Shown in pieces: positions 44,628-54,000 of a DNA stretch of 54,000 nucleotides. Position numbers and translations under genes: made by a program. The notes under the pieces are model-generated. The model was given only the letters and a program-made list of their open reading frames with translations, was not told the origin of the DNA and did no database searches. This stretch comes from Adiantum capillus-veneris (Eukaryota > Streptophyta > Polypodiopsida > Polypodiales > Pteridaceae), in the NCBI GenBank assembly GCA_014529385.2, contig CM043963.1:76934412-76988411 (forward strand), given 5' to 3'. Numbering within the stretch: position 1 is the stretch's first letter; each line of letters opens with the position of its first letter.

Positions 44628-44781
44628 GGAACTTGACTTCCTCTTCAAGACTGAGAACATCTGACCACATAGTGCTTACATTGCCTAACTGTCGCATACT
44701 GCATATTATTGTGCTGAAAACTGAAGCATAACCGCTGAACTAAAGCATCCTACAACTACTGCTGTACATGTTTGCTGACTT

Positions 44782-46230
44782 CTATGCCCTAGGCATGTGC
44801 TTGAGCTCCGGGATTCTGTAATACCGAAGCAGCAGCTGCTTGCCCATTGCAATGACTCTATCTTCTGGCACCCAAGTGCAATCTGACATAGGGCGCCCTC
44901 GCCATTTTACATAGAATTCTAGGTTATTGCGTCTGAAACAGTGTTTGATGATGATCTCTGGCTCAAAAGGATTCACTCCTTTGTCTAGGAAAGGCACATG
45001 GCGGCCATATTTCCCATCAACTTGAAATCGCTTGAGTAAGCTGATGTGGAATACATTATGGATTTTGACATTGGAGGGTAGCTCCAGCTTGTAAGAGACA
45101 TTGTTGAAGTCTTGAAGAACTCGATATGGACCATAGTATCTGTGGTTGAACTTGGGTGTCAAGTTCTTTGGCAGGTTAATGTTTTGTGCACTGACCTGTA
45201 CCAAGTCACCTTTCTGGAAGAACTCGGTTCTTGCTTTCTCATTGTTTCTGGTTACATATTTGTCTTTATACTTCATCAAGTGCTTTCTGGCTACTTCCAT
45301 GCACTTGTGCCAAGCCGTCAAAAACTGCTCAGCATCCCGATCCTCTGCATGCATGGTGCCCGATGTAAGAGCCATGGGCATGATCACTTCTTTTCCCGTG
45401 GCTAGCTCAAATGGTGTATATCCTGTCCCTGAGTGCACATTGCTATTGTACTGAAACTCAAGAACTTCTAGGAAATCTGCCCAATCCTTTTGATCTGCCT
45501 GAACATAGCAACCGATGTAGTCTTTGATGCCTTGATTAATTTGCTCAGTCTGCCCATCTGTTTGAGGGTGATAGGCTGACGAGAATCTGAGTTGTGTGCC
45601 TAGGAGCTTGAACAATTCCCACCACATGTCACTCAAGAATCGCCCCTCGCGATCTGACACAATTTCCAGGGGCAATCCATGATTTTTGAAGACATGCTTG
45701 AAGAAGAGCCGAGCTGTCCGGTAAGCTGTAAGCGGCGGCTTTGCGGGAATGACGTGTGCTTGCTTTGAAAAGTAATCCACTATCACGAAGATGGTATGAA
45801 TCCGTGACTTTCTGGTAAGTCGACAATGAAATCCATGCTGATTACATCCCAAGGTCGAGATGGTGTAGGCATAGACATCAAAAGCCCTGTTGGATTTATT
45901 CGCTGCGCTTTGACTAGTTGGCACCTAGGGCAAGTCCTTACATACTCAACCACATCCTCTTGCATCTTTGGCTAGAAGAAGTAGCGGCTTAGTTTATCAA
46001 AAGATCCCTTTTGCCCACCGTGACCTGCAACTTTGCAGTCGTGGGTTTCCCAGAGTAGCTTTGCCTTGAGTGCTAGATCATCTGGTACATACACACGGTT
46101 ATGAGCATACCATAGCCCATCCCGCAAGTCGAATAGCCCCACTGAAGTCTTGCCTTGTCGCCAACTCTGCATCATCTGTAACATTGCGGGGTCTGTCGTA
46201 CTGGCCTCGTGAATCTGATCCAGTACATCT
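44782..46230 (-). pseudogene. F: integrase with chromodomain
   Basis: The zinc-binding HHCC domain (H--H in THDCKVAGHGGQKG, then CPRCQLVKAQ) is split by a stop near 45970. The core has its first Asp in VISMDFIVDLP, then one frameshift into a long clean frame (45924-44782) with IVSDREGRFLSD and YHPQTDGQTEQINQ, giving the full D-D-E set. Next is the GPY/F block (YGPYRVLQDF), FHISLLKRF, and a chromodomain (LEFYVKWRGRPMSDCTWVPE). In chromoviruses that domain is thought to steer integration toward particular chromatin. This is the best-preserved part of F. Confidence 0.9.
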
Positions 46231-46860
46231 TCACTGCTTATTATGTTGACTGCATTAACCTCGGGCATGCGATTGAGAGCATCTGGCATCGCATTTTGCT
46301 TACCCGGCTTATGAATGATCTCTATGTCATATTCTGCTTGCTGATCTTGCCATCGGCTTTGTTTGTGTGAGAGCTTAGGCTGCGTCTGAAAATACTTCAG
46401 ACGCAGCCTAAAATACTTCAGAGAGACATTATCTGTGTATACCTTTGTGTGCTTGTCCAATACGTAGTGACGCCATTGATCCATGCAGACACCACTGCAT
46501 ACATCTCCTGTTCGTGTGTAGCCCATCGCTTCTACGGATCTGAAAACTTGTTCAAAATGTAGGCCACTGGTCTTTCTTTTTGCATTAGTACCCCTCCCAG
46601 GGCAATACGTGATGCATCAGTGTGAATTTCAAATGGCTTATCAAACTCTGGGAGCTTGAGTACCGGCAGAGAGCACATTACCTGTTTGATATGCTCAAAA
46701 TCTCGTTGGGCTTCTTCTGTCCACTTGAAAGCCAGTGAACCCTTGGTGGTGTCTGTGACAGGAGCCATGATTTGCGAGAAGTCTTTGATGGACTTCCGTC
46801 AATACTGAGTAAAACCCACAAACTCGCGTACCTGTGTGACGGTTCGGGGAGCAGGCCAGT
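46231..46860 (-). pseudogene. F: RNase H domain
   Basis: The segment at 46768-46532 reads KPFEIHTDASRIALGGVLMQ, the start of Gypsy RNase H with its first Asp. After a shift, 46526 onward has SHKQSRWQDQQAEYDIEIIH and KPGKQNAMPDALNRM. Seven extra residues (RLRLKYF) come from the hairpin insertion at 46376-46410. Homology to the RT connection is broken near 46861. Confidence 0.8.
46376..46410. repeat. Perfect 15-bp inverted repeat inside F RNase H
   Basis: TAGGCTGCGTCTGAA (46376-46390) and its exact reverse complement (46396-46410) flank a 5-base loop AATAC. A direct repeat AAAATACTTCAGA-like brackets the right arm. The insertion is in frame and duplicates LKYF in the protein. Confidence 0.9.
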
Positions 46861-48244
46861 TTACCATGGCCTCAATCTTTTTAGGATCCACTCGGATTCC
46901 ATCAGCAGTGACCAAGAAGCCAAGAATTCCACTTCATGTACTGTGAAGATGCATTTTTCCAACTTTGCATACCACTTGCATTCCCTGATTGTGCGGAGCA
47001 CCTGGCGTACATGTTCTACATGCTCTTCATAAGTCTTGATGTAGATTAGTAGGTCATCTAGATACACAATAAGGAATTCATCCAACATGTCGCCGAAGTC
47101 TGTATCCATTCCTGCTGAAAAGGTGGCCACTCCGTTGGTGAGGCCAAAGGGGAGCACTAGCCATTCCTGAGCTCTGTAGCGGGATCTGAAAGCTGTCTTG
47201 TGCACATCTTCATCTACAATCTAGATTTGATGGTATCCCGATCGCAGATCAACTTTAGTGAAATATTTTGCCCCCGCCAACCTGTCTGTTAGATCATCCC
47301 TGTGCGGTAGAGGGCATTTGTTCTGGATAGTGATTTTATTCAGTGCTCTGTAATCTACGTAGAGCCTGGATGAGCCATCCTTTTTCGTGACAAATAGAAC
47401 TGGGACCCCGTAAGGCGACTTACTGGGCCTGATGAATCCAACTTCACTTAGTTCCCCCAGTTTTTTCTTCAGTTCTTGTAGTTGTGTGGCATCCATCCTG
47501 TAGGGTGAACGGGCTGGCGGCGAATGGCCAGGCACCAGTTCAATTTTGTGGTCCACTGCTCGCTTAGGTGGGAGGCTAGCTGGAAGCTGAGGCGGTACCG
47601 CATCTTTGAATTCTTCAATCACCTTGATGATGGGACTATCTCCTATAGTGCATTCCTCTCCTAAGTCTACCAGTGTTACTTTCATTACACAGCAGTGAAT
47701 CTGAGCCCCTTGTTTGAGAGCCTTTTCCGCTTGCTTTGGAGAGATCCACATCGAGTCCGGGACTAGGTCGTCCTAGCTGACGCGAGCCTTCACTTTTTCT
47801 GCTCTAGTTGGTGTTGGTGTCAAGCGGCTTGGTTTAGTCTGAGCTGCATTGAACTGCCCTTGGGCTTGAGGTGGTATGTAAGGTTGTGGTTTAGGAGGAG
47901 CTTTCACTTGAGTGGTCTTGCGGGCATGAGGCATGTCCATTGGTCGAATGATCGGGACAATCACCCCTTTTCCATTCATGTCCATCATAAGTTGATTCAT
48001 GCCCTTGGCATACAACCCCATCACATAGGAGTCATACCAGGCCAGGCCGAACATCATTTCGTAGGAGTCCATGGGCACGACAATGAAGTCCACTCTTGCC
48101 CGCAATTCACCTACCTGGACAGCCACGTCGTAGGCCATCGTTGTGTTTGAATCTTCACCCTGGACAAAGCCTACTGAGATACTTCGTCCTCCTCTGGGCT
48201 TGCAAGTCTTTAACCCAAAGCGTTTGGCGCATGACGGTGAGATG
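46861..48244 (-). pseudogene. F: protease (C-terminal part) and reverse transcriptase
   Basis: One frame runs from the protease through RT with stops at 47773-47775 and 47221-47223. After the protease core (DSGASHNFI at the hairpin boundary) come VPMDSYEMMFGLAWY, then the RT blocks [63 protein letters not shown] and VYLDDLLIYI with both catalytic Asp present. The frame is lost near 46861, after FLASWSLLMESEW. Confidence 0.9.
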
Positions 48245-48413
48245 AAGTTGTGACTTGCTCCAGAGTCGAGCATTGCCAATTGTGATTGTCTGTTGATCAC
48301 TGTCTGTATAGCCAATCCCAAACATGTACGTCAATCCCAAACATGTACGTCAAGACAGTGATCAACAGACAATCACAATTGGCGATGCTCGACTCTGGAG
48401 AAAGTCACAACTT
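48245..48413. repeat. 61-bp inverted duplication over F protease active site
   Basis: 48245-48305 and 48353-48413 are reverse complements with two mismatches, separated by a 47-bp spacer holding two tandem copies of a 19-bp unit (48313-48331 and 48332-48350, starting CAATCCCAAACATG). Each arm encodes the protease core QLAMLDSG; the second arm reads it on the plus strand. The structure splits gag from pol on the minus strand. Confidence 0.95.
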
Positions 48414-48599
48414 GACGTACATGCGTGCTGCCAGGCAGTGTAGGGAAGCTTTGATGGCTCCTACACGGACTGTTTCTTCGGTAGACTCCTTGGGTCTGCT
48501 TTCTACCTCTTGCTCAGTGATTTCAATGATTTGTACTTGCGATGTTCCCGCTCTGTCCGCGTTAGACTCATTGGCCCAAGCGGAGTGAGCTCAAGATTG

Positions 48600-49843
48600 T
48601 GAGTTAGCCTTGTGGCAGTCACTATCCCAGTGAGCACCCCCACAGTTACGGCAGGCTTGGGTCGGGGTTGCTCTCCAAGGCAGCGTCCGTTGAGCAGCCC
48701 CTCCTTGTTGGTTTATTGAGAAGTTCCTACTGACTGACGAGATGCTGTTGCTACTTGGAGTGTTACTGCGAAAGCCTCCATATGGTCAGGTCTGGCTCGA
48801 TGTGTTACCTGTGGGCTCACTTCTCTGAGGAACAGTTGAAGTCTGACTTCTATTTGAGTTTGTGGGGGTAGTCCCACTTCCCCCAGTCCTTGTGTTGATG
48901 GCCCCTTTTCGGCGTAAGTCGGAGTCCACTAGTCTTTCTGCCATGGTTAGAGCTGTTATGTAGTCGGTAGGATTTTTCTTTTCAATCTCTCTACGAGCCC
49001 AATCCTTGAGCCCATAAAGGAAACCATGGAGCCTCACTCTTTCCCAAGTCATCTGCTCCACTTTCAACATAGACTACCTGTACTTGGACACATATTCTTG
49101 CAACTTGCTCTCCCCTTGGGACAGGGTCCTCCATTCGTCCAGATGTCTGAAATCCTCATTCTTCGGCACGAAGTAGTCCCGCATCTTAGCCTTGAGGCGG
49201 GTCCATGAGATGTATGGATTTTTCCTTTCCTCTAGTAGGAACCAGTTGTAAGCGTCCCCTTCTAGGAAGTGAGACACTACTGAAGGCCATAAGCGTTCTT
49301 CCATCTTGCTGGTGCGGAAGAAGCTCTCAGAGTCGCGAGTCCATTTTTCCAGTAGTAGCGAATCCCGTTGGCCCAAGTAGGGAGCGGGCTTGATAGGCTT
49401 GAAGCTCCCCATTCCATCACTCCCACTCGCAGGAATTCCTGACGTGCTTGCATGTCCTTTCCTTTGTCAAGTGGGGCATTCTGAGCGGCTTGGGCGTTCA
49501 TCAGGTTGATTTGTACGAGCTGTTGCATGAGCGCGGCTTGTGTCTCTATCAGGGACTCCAACCGGTTCATTCTGTCTTCTTGGGGAGGTTCATCCCCCCC
49601 TCCGTGAAATGAGTCTTCGTCTGCATGATTCATTTTGTTAGGAGATGAAGGTGCGGACTCAAACTTTGGGTCGGCTTTGTTGATAGGGTCTAGGCGTTGT
49701 AGCCTCCCTTGCGAGCGTATCCACTTGGAATACTCCCAAGAGTCAACTACCCTATCCTCTGCGATCTCTTCCAATCTTGCAGCGGGTAGGGACATGCTGC
49801 TCGAATCACTTCCAGTGGGTCTCTGTGCCCATCTACTAGGCAT
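48600..49843 (-). pseudogene. F: Gag
   Basis: Starts at the ATG at 49843 (MPSRWAQRPTGSDSSSM). The N-terminal part includes a Gln-rich helix (ETQAALMQQLVQINLMNAQ). A shift near 49420 leads to the capsid core GDAYNWFLLEERKNPYISW and VPKNEDFRHLDEW (49412-49074), one TAG, then 49070-48786 with WERVRLHGFLYGLKDWARRE. A knuckle CRNCGGAHWDSDC lies near 48612-48650. This is a standard chromovirus Gag, broken by one shift and at least two stops. Confidence 0.87.
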
Positions 49844-49865
49844 AGACCGCGGCTTTGATTTTCTA

Positions 49866-49877
49866 GCTCTGATACCA
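49866..49877 (-). promoter_or_regulatory. F primer-binding site (tRNA-iMet)
   Basis: The plus strand GCTCTGATACCA, two bases from the 5' LTR, is the same iMet-type PBS as in C and D. Confidence 0.93.
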
Positions 49878-49879
49878 AG

Positions 49880-50794
49880 TGTTACGGGACCCTGGAGAGC
49901 GGCCCGTAAATGGGACTTAGGGGCCGCGCGCGTTCACCGATCCTTCACCTGAACACAAGCTAGCCGACTTCACAACACTTTGAGCAAGTATTTCAAATGG
50001 GACGTGCGAGACAAGATTTGGAGAACAAGCCAGTGACGGGCACTTTTGCATTGATTCCAAAAAGATGATTACAAAAAGGGACGGAGGCCCCTCCGACGCC
50101 TTTGAAGACTGGGTTAACCTAAATCCAACCTAATATGGGTAGATGGTTTTATAGATGTGAGGATTGCCACCTCGGCTCCGGTTAAACAACCGGCCCCCAC
50201 TCAGCTACCCCGGCAGGATGCGCACGGATCACCAAGACTGGAGTACTACTCCCATATAAGTACTTTAATTCGGAGCGCTCAGGCATACCGCCCGAGTCCC
50301 AAGGCTTTGGGATAGAAATCCCTCTCAAGAATCACTCGTCGGTCCCGTCAGGGAGCCGCGGTTCCAAAAATTGTGAAAAACGCCAAAACGGCCCCGCAGG
50401 TCTTCCTGGGCGGATTTGGCGCACAGGACCCCAGAGACCCGTCCACGGCCCAAGCGGGGCTTTCACTTTGCAAAATGCCTTTCGAGGGCTCCTGGAGCCG
50501 TGGTGGTTCACGGGAGCGACGGGTCAAGAGTCGTCATGCGGAGGCTCACGGGGAGCATGGCCGTGGAGAGGGGCAATTCACCGAAATGGGGCACCATGGA
50601 CCTGGGGTCCCCCTCAAGCACCCTCCACGTTGGGATATGAGGCAACCGGCCCGTGGGTGGAATGGGAACGTGGAGAGCCGGCGGGCATGAGGGACAACCC
50701 ACGCATGGGGAGCATGGGGCGCTTGAGGCAAGATGGACCGCGGGAGGGCCGTCGACCGCCGGGGAAAAAGCTCCCTCTCACGAGGATCCCAACA
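49880..50794 (-). repeat. F 5' LTR with promoter
   Basis: 915 bp, TGTTACGGGACC...GATCCCAACA. The minus-strand TATAAAA is at 50147-50153. Followed by the GCAAG duplication at 50795-50799. Confidence 0.95.
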
Positions 50795-50799
50795 GCAAG

Positions 50800-51551
50800 C
50801 CTTCTCCTACTCCGTTTTGCCCGGCTGCAGCTCTCTCAAGCCTTGCTTGTTTGAGTCACTGTGTGTGTGTGTGTGTGTGGCTCTTGCAATCCAAAGCCCC
50901 CCAATTGTGCTCAATTGCCCGAGTTGCCTACTTCAATCCTCCAAGCTCTGTCAACCCACCTGCTCACGGCTCCTACTGCCTAGTACAAGCTACCCAAAAT
51001 CCCATGCTTGGATTTGCACCAGTCTCCTACACACAATGTGTGTGTGTGTGCAACACAACCACACAACCAATTCCCCCCTTTTCTCAGTTGCCTTCAAATT
51101 GCTTCTGAATGCCTTCAAAAGCTGTCCGTAATGCTACATTGCTGCCAAATTTACCTACTCCTGCTGCTCAAATTCAATCCCTTATTGGAAAGGAACCCCT
51201 GCCTTGGCTGCATACCCCAATGCTGCGACTACACTTGAATCAGGTACCGCAGTCACAACATCACACTCTATTGGAGCCTCCTCTGCCAAGGTCTCACCAA
51301 AGGTGTGCACAGGGGTAATCTTGAGCTTCACCCCAAAGTCTCTGATCTTGTAAGATGGCTCGATTCTTCAATCCCTTGCAAGCTCCTCTGCTCTCGACTC
51401 TGTCCACTCTTTGACCTACTCGCGACTGCCCAATTGCAATGCCAATTCCATGGCTGTCAAGATTCAATTTTCCTGCAGAGTCTTGCCAAGCTTCCCGAAT
51501 CTCGATAGTGTGTGTGCACGGTGAGCCTACGCTCAGGGTCGGAGTCCCTAA
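50800..51551 (-). other. Fourth E leader segment
   Basis: C/T-rich non-coding leader between F and E's PBS, with a (TG)n tract at 50860-50879. Overlapping short frames at 50653-51508 have no recognisable domain. Confidence 0.55.
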
Positions 51552-51563
51552 GCTCTAATACCA
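51552..51563 (-). promoter_or_regulatory. E primer-binding site (tRNA-iMet, one mismatch)
   Basis: The plus strand GCTCTAATACCA differs by one base (G to A) from the GCTCTGATACCA of C, D and F. It lies two bases from the LTR start. Confidence 0.8.
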
Positions 51564-51565
51564 GT

Positions 51566-51749
51566 TGATGGGTGCTGCTACAGAGTGTGCAAGAGAGAGG
51601 GAAGGAGAAGGGGATGAAGCACAGAGACAAGTTGGGTTAGTGGAGAGGAAAATGAGAGAGTCTACAATCTCACTTTCTCTCCCTAGATTGATTAGGGGAA
51701 AATAATAGTAAAGGTGGTTTCCCATAGCCACTTGGCCTACATCCCAACA
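51566..51749 (-). repeat. E 5' LTR
   Basis: 184 bp from TGATGGGTGCTGC to CATCCCAACA, TG...CA ended, similar in size and purine-rich texture to D's LTR. The right end is chosen by the CCCAACA ending; an alternative ATCCAACA lies at about 51863. No partner LTR was found. Confidence 0.65.
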
Positions 51750-52200
51750 CCTACAACAATAATGACGACATCAATGGAAGCCCGACCCCTGGCATGTTGG
51801 ATATCTGGGTGGAGATCAATTCCTGCCAAGCGCAGTACCTCGGGCCTCGACCCTACATCCAACAAAGTGGGGCCATGCGTGAACGAGGGCTGTCCCAATA
51901 GGTGCTATCACAACTTATAATAAGTGCTTAAGTTTTTGGCTTACATGCTTAAAAAAACAAACGCATCTACCAATGCACGCTGACGTGCACTCTTGAAGAT
52001 AACTAAGCTTTAGAATAAAATAGATAAACACACTTAGGTAGCTTATAAAAAGTGCTTGACTATTTTACTTAATTACATGCAAAATGCAAGAAAAAAGTTT
52101 CTTTTAGGAGCGCATGCTGGTGTGCACTCCTAGAAGTGCTATGTAGAGGCCTTGTTTGCACCTGCACTTGCCATTTCCCCCTCTTCCATGCACCATTAAC
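51750..52200. other. Flank of E with imperfect direct repeats
   Basis: Unassigned sequence to the right of E. Two related stretches (about 51915-52000 and 52045-52143) share CTTATAA-AAGTGCTT and TGCACGCTGACGTGCACTC / CATGCTGGTGTGCACTC blocks. A small degraded repeat or MITE is possible but not shown. Confidence 0.35.
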
Positions 52201-53588
52201 ACCAGGAAATTGATGAAAAAGCTAGGCCTGCACTGCGGCACCAAGCACTTCGCTTGGATTTTGTTTGCTCAAAATATCTTGCTCGCCACATGGTAACACT
52301 TCCAAATTTAGACCAACAATTTATGCATCCAATCAATTTATCAATCATAGCATTGCTTTAAATTCACATTTGATCAAGCATATGTGAATGCATGCATGCT
52401 TATAACATTTATTTCAATCCAAATTTTACTTAATCAAGCAATGCACAAACTTGAAAATTAGGTACACAAGTTCAATTTTGGCTTGATTAGCAATGCAATT
52501 AGGCCTATTCTTCATTTGGTACAAAATTATCAATAAAAATAAATGTAGGTGTTCCATTTTATCACAAATCCTCAAATAAATGTGGCCTTAATATGAGGAA
52601 ACTCACTCAAATTTTGGCCAATTTTTTTTGGCAAATAGGCATAACCAATGATTGAAGTTACCTTGCACACACATTAGCAAAGTGATTTGCATACACAATT
52701 GCAATCAATTTCTTGATTTGTAAAAATGCAAACACAAGAATTTGGGTGTACACACACACTTTAATTCATTGCCAATTTTCATTGCACTTAGTCAATTTTC
52801 TTCTTAATCAAGCTTTAATTATGACACACACACATGAATCTTTGTCAAAATTAAGCATAATATCAGCACACACAAGATCCAAAGACCAAAATTGACTATT
52901 TATTTCATTCCAAAAGAATCAAATTAAGTACACAAAGTATGTCAATTGATTTACACACCTAATTTTAGCAGTAAACTAGCACCACATTGGAACCAAATTA
53001 ATCACCCAAAAATTGGAACCAAATCAATCACATTGGAACCAAATTAATCACCCAAAAATTGAATGGAGTGTGTTAATGCACTTACAATTGACTGCATCCA
53101 AGCTATTCCTTGCTCCATGTATAGATTCAACATTGCATACACATGTGTGGCTCTCCAATTTGGCCCAAAATTTGACCAATGTAGGTCAAAAATCAAACAC
53201 TCAAATCATCAAATTAGGCACAAATAAGCACAATTAGCTTGATCAGAGTGATGATTTTGCCTCTTTTAATGGGATTAAACATACATTACACTTAAAATTA
53301 GCGGTTATGTAGTGAATTTAGCATGGTATTAGCATGGGATTAGTGTAGATTATCATAAATTAACATGTAATTGAAGTGAAATTAGTAAGTTAGTGTGATA
53401 TTAGTAGAATTAGGAGTGAAATTGGGGGATTTTGGGGTGAATTAACTCAATAATTCCATACACATATCCAATTAAACCACATTGAGCTACACACACCCAA
53501 AGTCCTACACAATTAGAAGAAATTACTCTTACCAAAGCATCTTCTACTCCTCTAGCTTAGGCAACCGTTCCTCGAAAATGGCATCAAA
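52201..53588 (-). other. A0 leader and decayed PBS
   Basis: AT-rich sequence whose reverse complement resembles the leader of A. The part next to the LTR reads CTCTAGCTTAGG, then a corrupted tRNA-Asp PBS (AATGGCATCAAATG where A's reverse complement has AATGGCGCCAATGT). Tandem GGAACCAAATTAATCACCC units occur at 52988-53055. No gene is supported. Confidence 0.5.
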
Positions 53589-53729
53589 TGTAGGAGGTGG
53601 TCATAGCATAGGCCAACTCCAACAAAATCATCAATCCGGAGAGAGCATCACCCAGCTAGGGTATAAATACATAACACAAGGAAATGTGAGAGCATCATCA
53701 AACACAATGAGTAAGAGGATTTAAGAGAA
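53589..53729 (-). repeat. A0 5' LTR terminal segment
   Basis: Direct repeat of 6153-6293 and a distant relative of A's LTR tail. Homology stops abruptly at AAGAGAA, where a different sequence begins at 53730. Confidence 0.65.
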
Positions 53730-54000
53730 CTAGTATGTGACCTGCGCATTGCTGCAGCGGGAAAAGAAACATGGCCTTTATTTTTATGAAACTAAATTAT
53801 GTTTCAAAGCACAAAAAGATCAATGTTGGATTTATGTTCTTGTCATGTAATATCAATTGTACAATGATGCTCCATCAATGTATACAGTTTTTATCATATA
53901 TACTAGTACATTTTTCAATCTGCTTAATGATGATAACGTTAACATGACAAAGGAATTAATATGGAATTATGCACCATTGCATACGCTATAGGGTTACTTT
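53730..54000 (-). mobile_element. Possible Helitron 3' terminus (runs off the window)
   Basis: The A0 LTR is interrupted at 53730 by CTAGTATGTGACCTGCGCAT, then TGCTGCAGCGGG. On the minus strand this ends in an imperfect GC-rich hairpin followed by CTAG, then T. That fits Helitron 3' ends (hairpin, CTRR, insertion into AT) and resembles the 'CCGTGC-TTGC-ACGGG' ends common in plant repeats. The other end and any Rep/helicase are outside the window. Confidence 0.35.

Larger units (their letters stand above)
43697..50794 (-). mobile_element. F: chromovirus (chromodomain Gypsy), decayed full-length copy
   Basis: A 7098-bp minus-strand element with two 915-bp LTRs, an iMet PBS, a PPT and a GCAAG duplication. 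Gag, protease, RT, RNase H, integrase and a C-terminal chromodomain follow in Gypsy order. The chromodomain and iMet primer place it among plant chromoviruses. Shifts and stops in gag, RT and RNase H make it defective. Two local inverted duplications (48245-48413 and 46376-46410) are unusual. Confidence 0.96.
9425..51749 (-). mobile_element. E: Copia element, minus, hosting D, B and F
   Basis: The 5' end is an LTR at 51566-51749 with a tRNA-iMet PBS at 51552-51563. Gag and protease remnants in the same orientation lie at 9735-10087 and 9425-9640. The leader between PBS and gag would be about 2570 bp once three later insertions (D, B, F) and their duplicated targets are removed. Integrase, RT and the 3' LTR were not found, so the left part is deleted or beyond recognition. 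That the LTR and gag belong to one element is an inference from orientation, order and continuity across the insertions. Confidence 0.55.
6153..53729 (-). mobile_element. A0: oldest host retroelement of the nest (Gypsy-type, minus)
   Basis: The two outer ends carry related sequence: 6153-6293 at the left and 53589-53729 at the right match each other over about 140 bp. Both also match, more distantly, the tail of element A's LTR (24900-25053). At the right copy the LTR is followed inward by a decayed tRNA-Asp-type PBS and a leader sharing CTCTAGCTTAGG with element A's leader (reverse complement). The left copy has no PBS, as expected for a 3' LTR end. I infer one minus-strand element, interrupted by everything between. 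Its body is too decayed to show coding capacity. Confidence 0.5.

Noticed and set aside
44084-44731. Overlapping frames of 88-139 codons on both strands
   Set aside because: They lie in F's GC-rich LTR and recur at 50373-50854 in the other LTR. There is no motif, and GC-rich sequence has few stops by chance.
50653-51508. Overlapping frames of 67-151 codons after F
   Set aside because: They cross F's LTR boundary and the C/T-rich E leader, with no domain or consistent frame.

Overview
This window looks like the intergenic 'dark' fraction of a large land-plant nuclear genome. It consists almost wholly of LTR retrotransposons nested inside one another, and I found no host gene, rRNA, tRNA gene or CRISPR array. 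Copia and Gypsy elements, a chromodomain Gypsy, tRNA-iMet and tRNA-Asp primer-binding sites and 5-bp target duplications all point to a plant. A large-genome fern or lycophyte would fit, but nothing here fixes the taxon.

The layout is a stack of elements, named here A0 and A-F. The oldest recognisable layer is A0, a decayed minus-strand Gypsy-type element; its 3' LTR end lies at 6153 and its 5' LTR end at 53589-53729. Inside it sits Copia element E (minus; 5' LTR 51566-51749, gag and protease remnants 9425-10087). E's ~2.57-kb leader was hit three times: by Copia D (10566-19011, TSD CAAGG), by the very large Gypsy B (19638-42972, TSD GAGAG, 15.06 kb without its own insert), and by chromovirus F (43697-50794, TSD GCAAG). 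D was later invaded by intact Copia C (13197-18374, TSD GGATC). B was invaded by plus-strand Gypsy-type element A (24272-32538, TSD CTTGG). All five inner elements keep perfect 5-bp target duplications. LTR divergence fits the nesting: C has identical LTRs, A about 2%, D 7 of 189, and F and B more.

Left of 6153 are older fragments: a Copia gag end and 3' LTR (1-921), a minus-strand Gypsy gag-protease-RT relic (1320-4330), and a plus-strand Gypsy integrase/chromodomain tail with its LTR (4584-6152). Right of 53730 is a possible Helitron terminus.

Only C encodes a complete, uninterrupted polyprotein (gag, protease, integrase, RT, RNase H; 1448 codons) and looks recently mobile. D is a gag-protease-only derivative; A has no recognisable pol; B keeps gag, protease, part of RT and a long extra coiled-coil ORF; F is full length but shifted and stopped.

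The most unusual structure is in B. A 22-bp palindrome recurs at ~285-bp steps in two three-copy arrays, one upstream of gag and one upstream of the extra ORF. The second array becomes regular only after element A is computationally removed. This resembles a duplicated control region serving two transcription units, and I found no standard feature that explains it.
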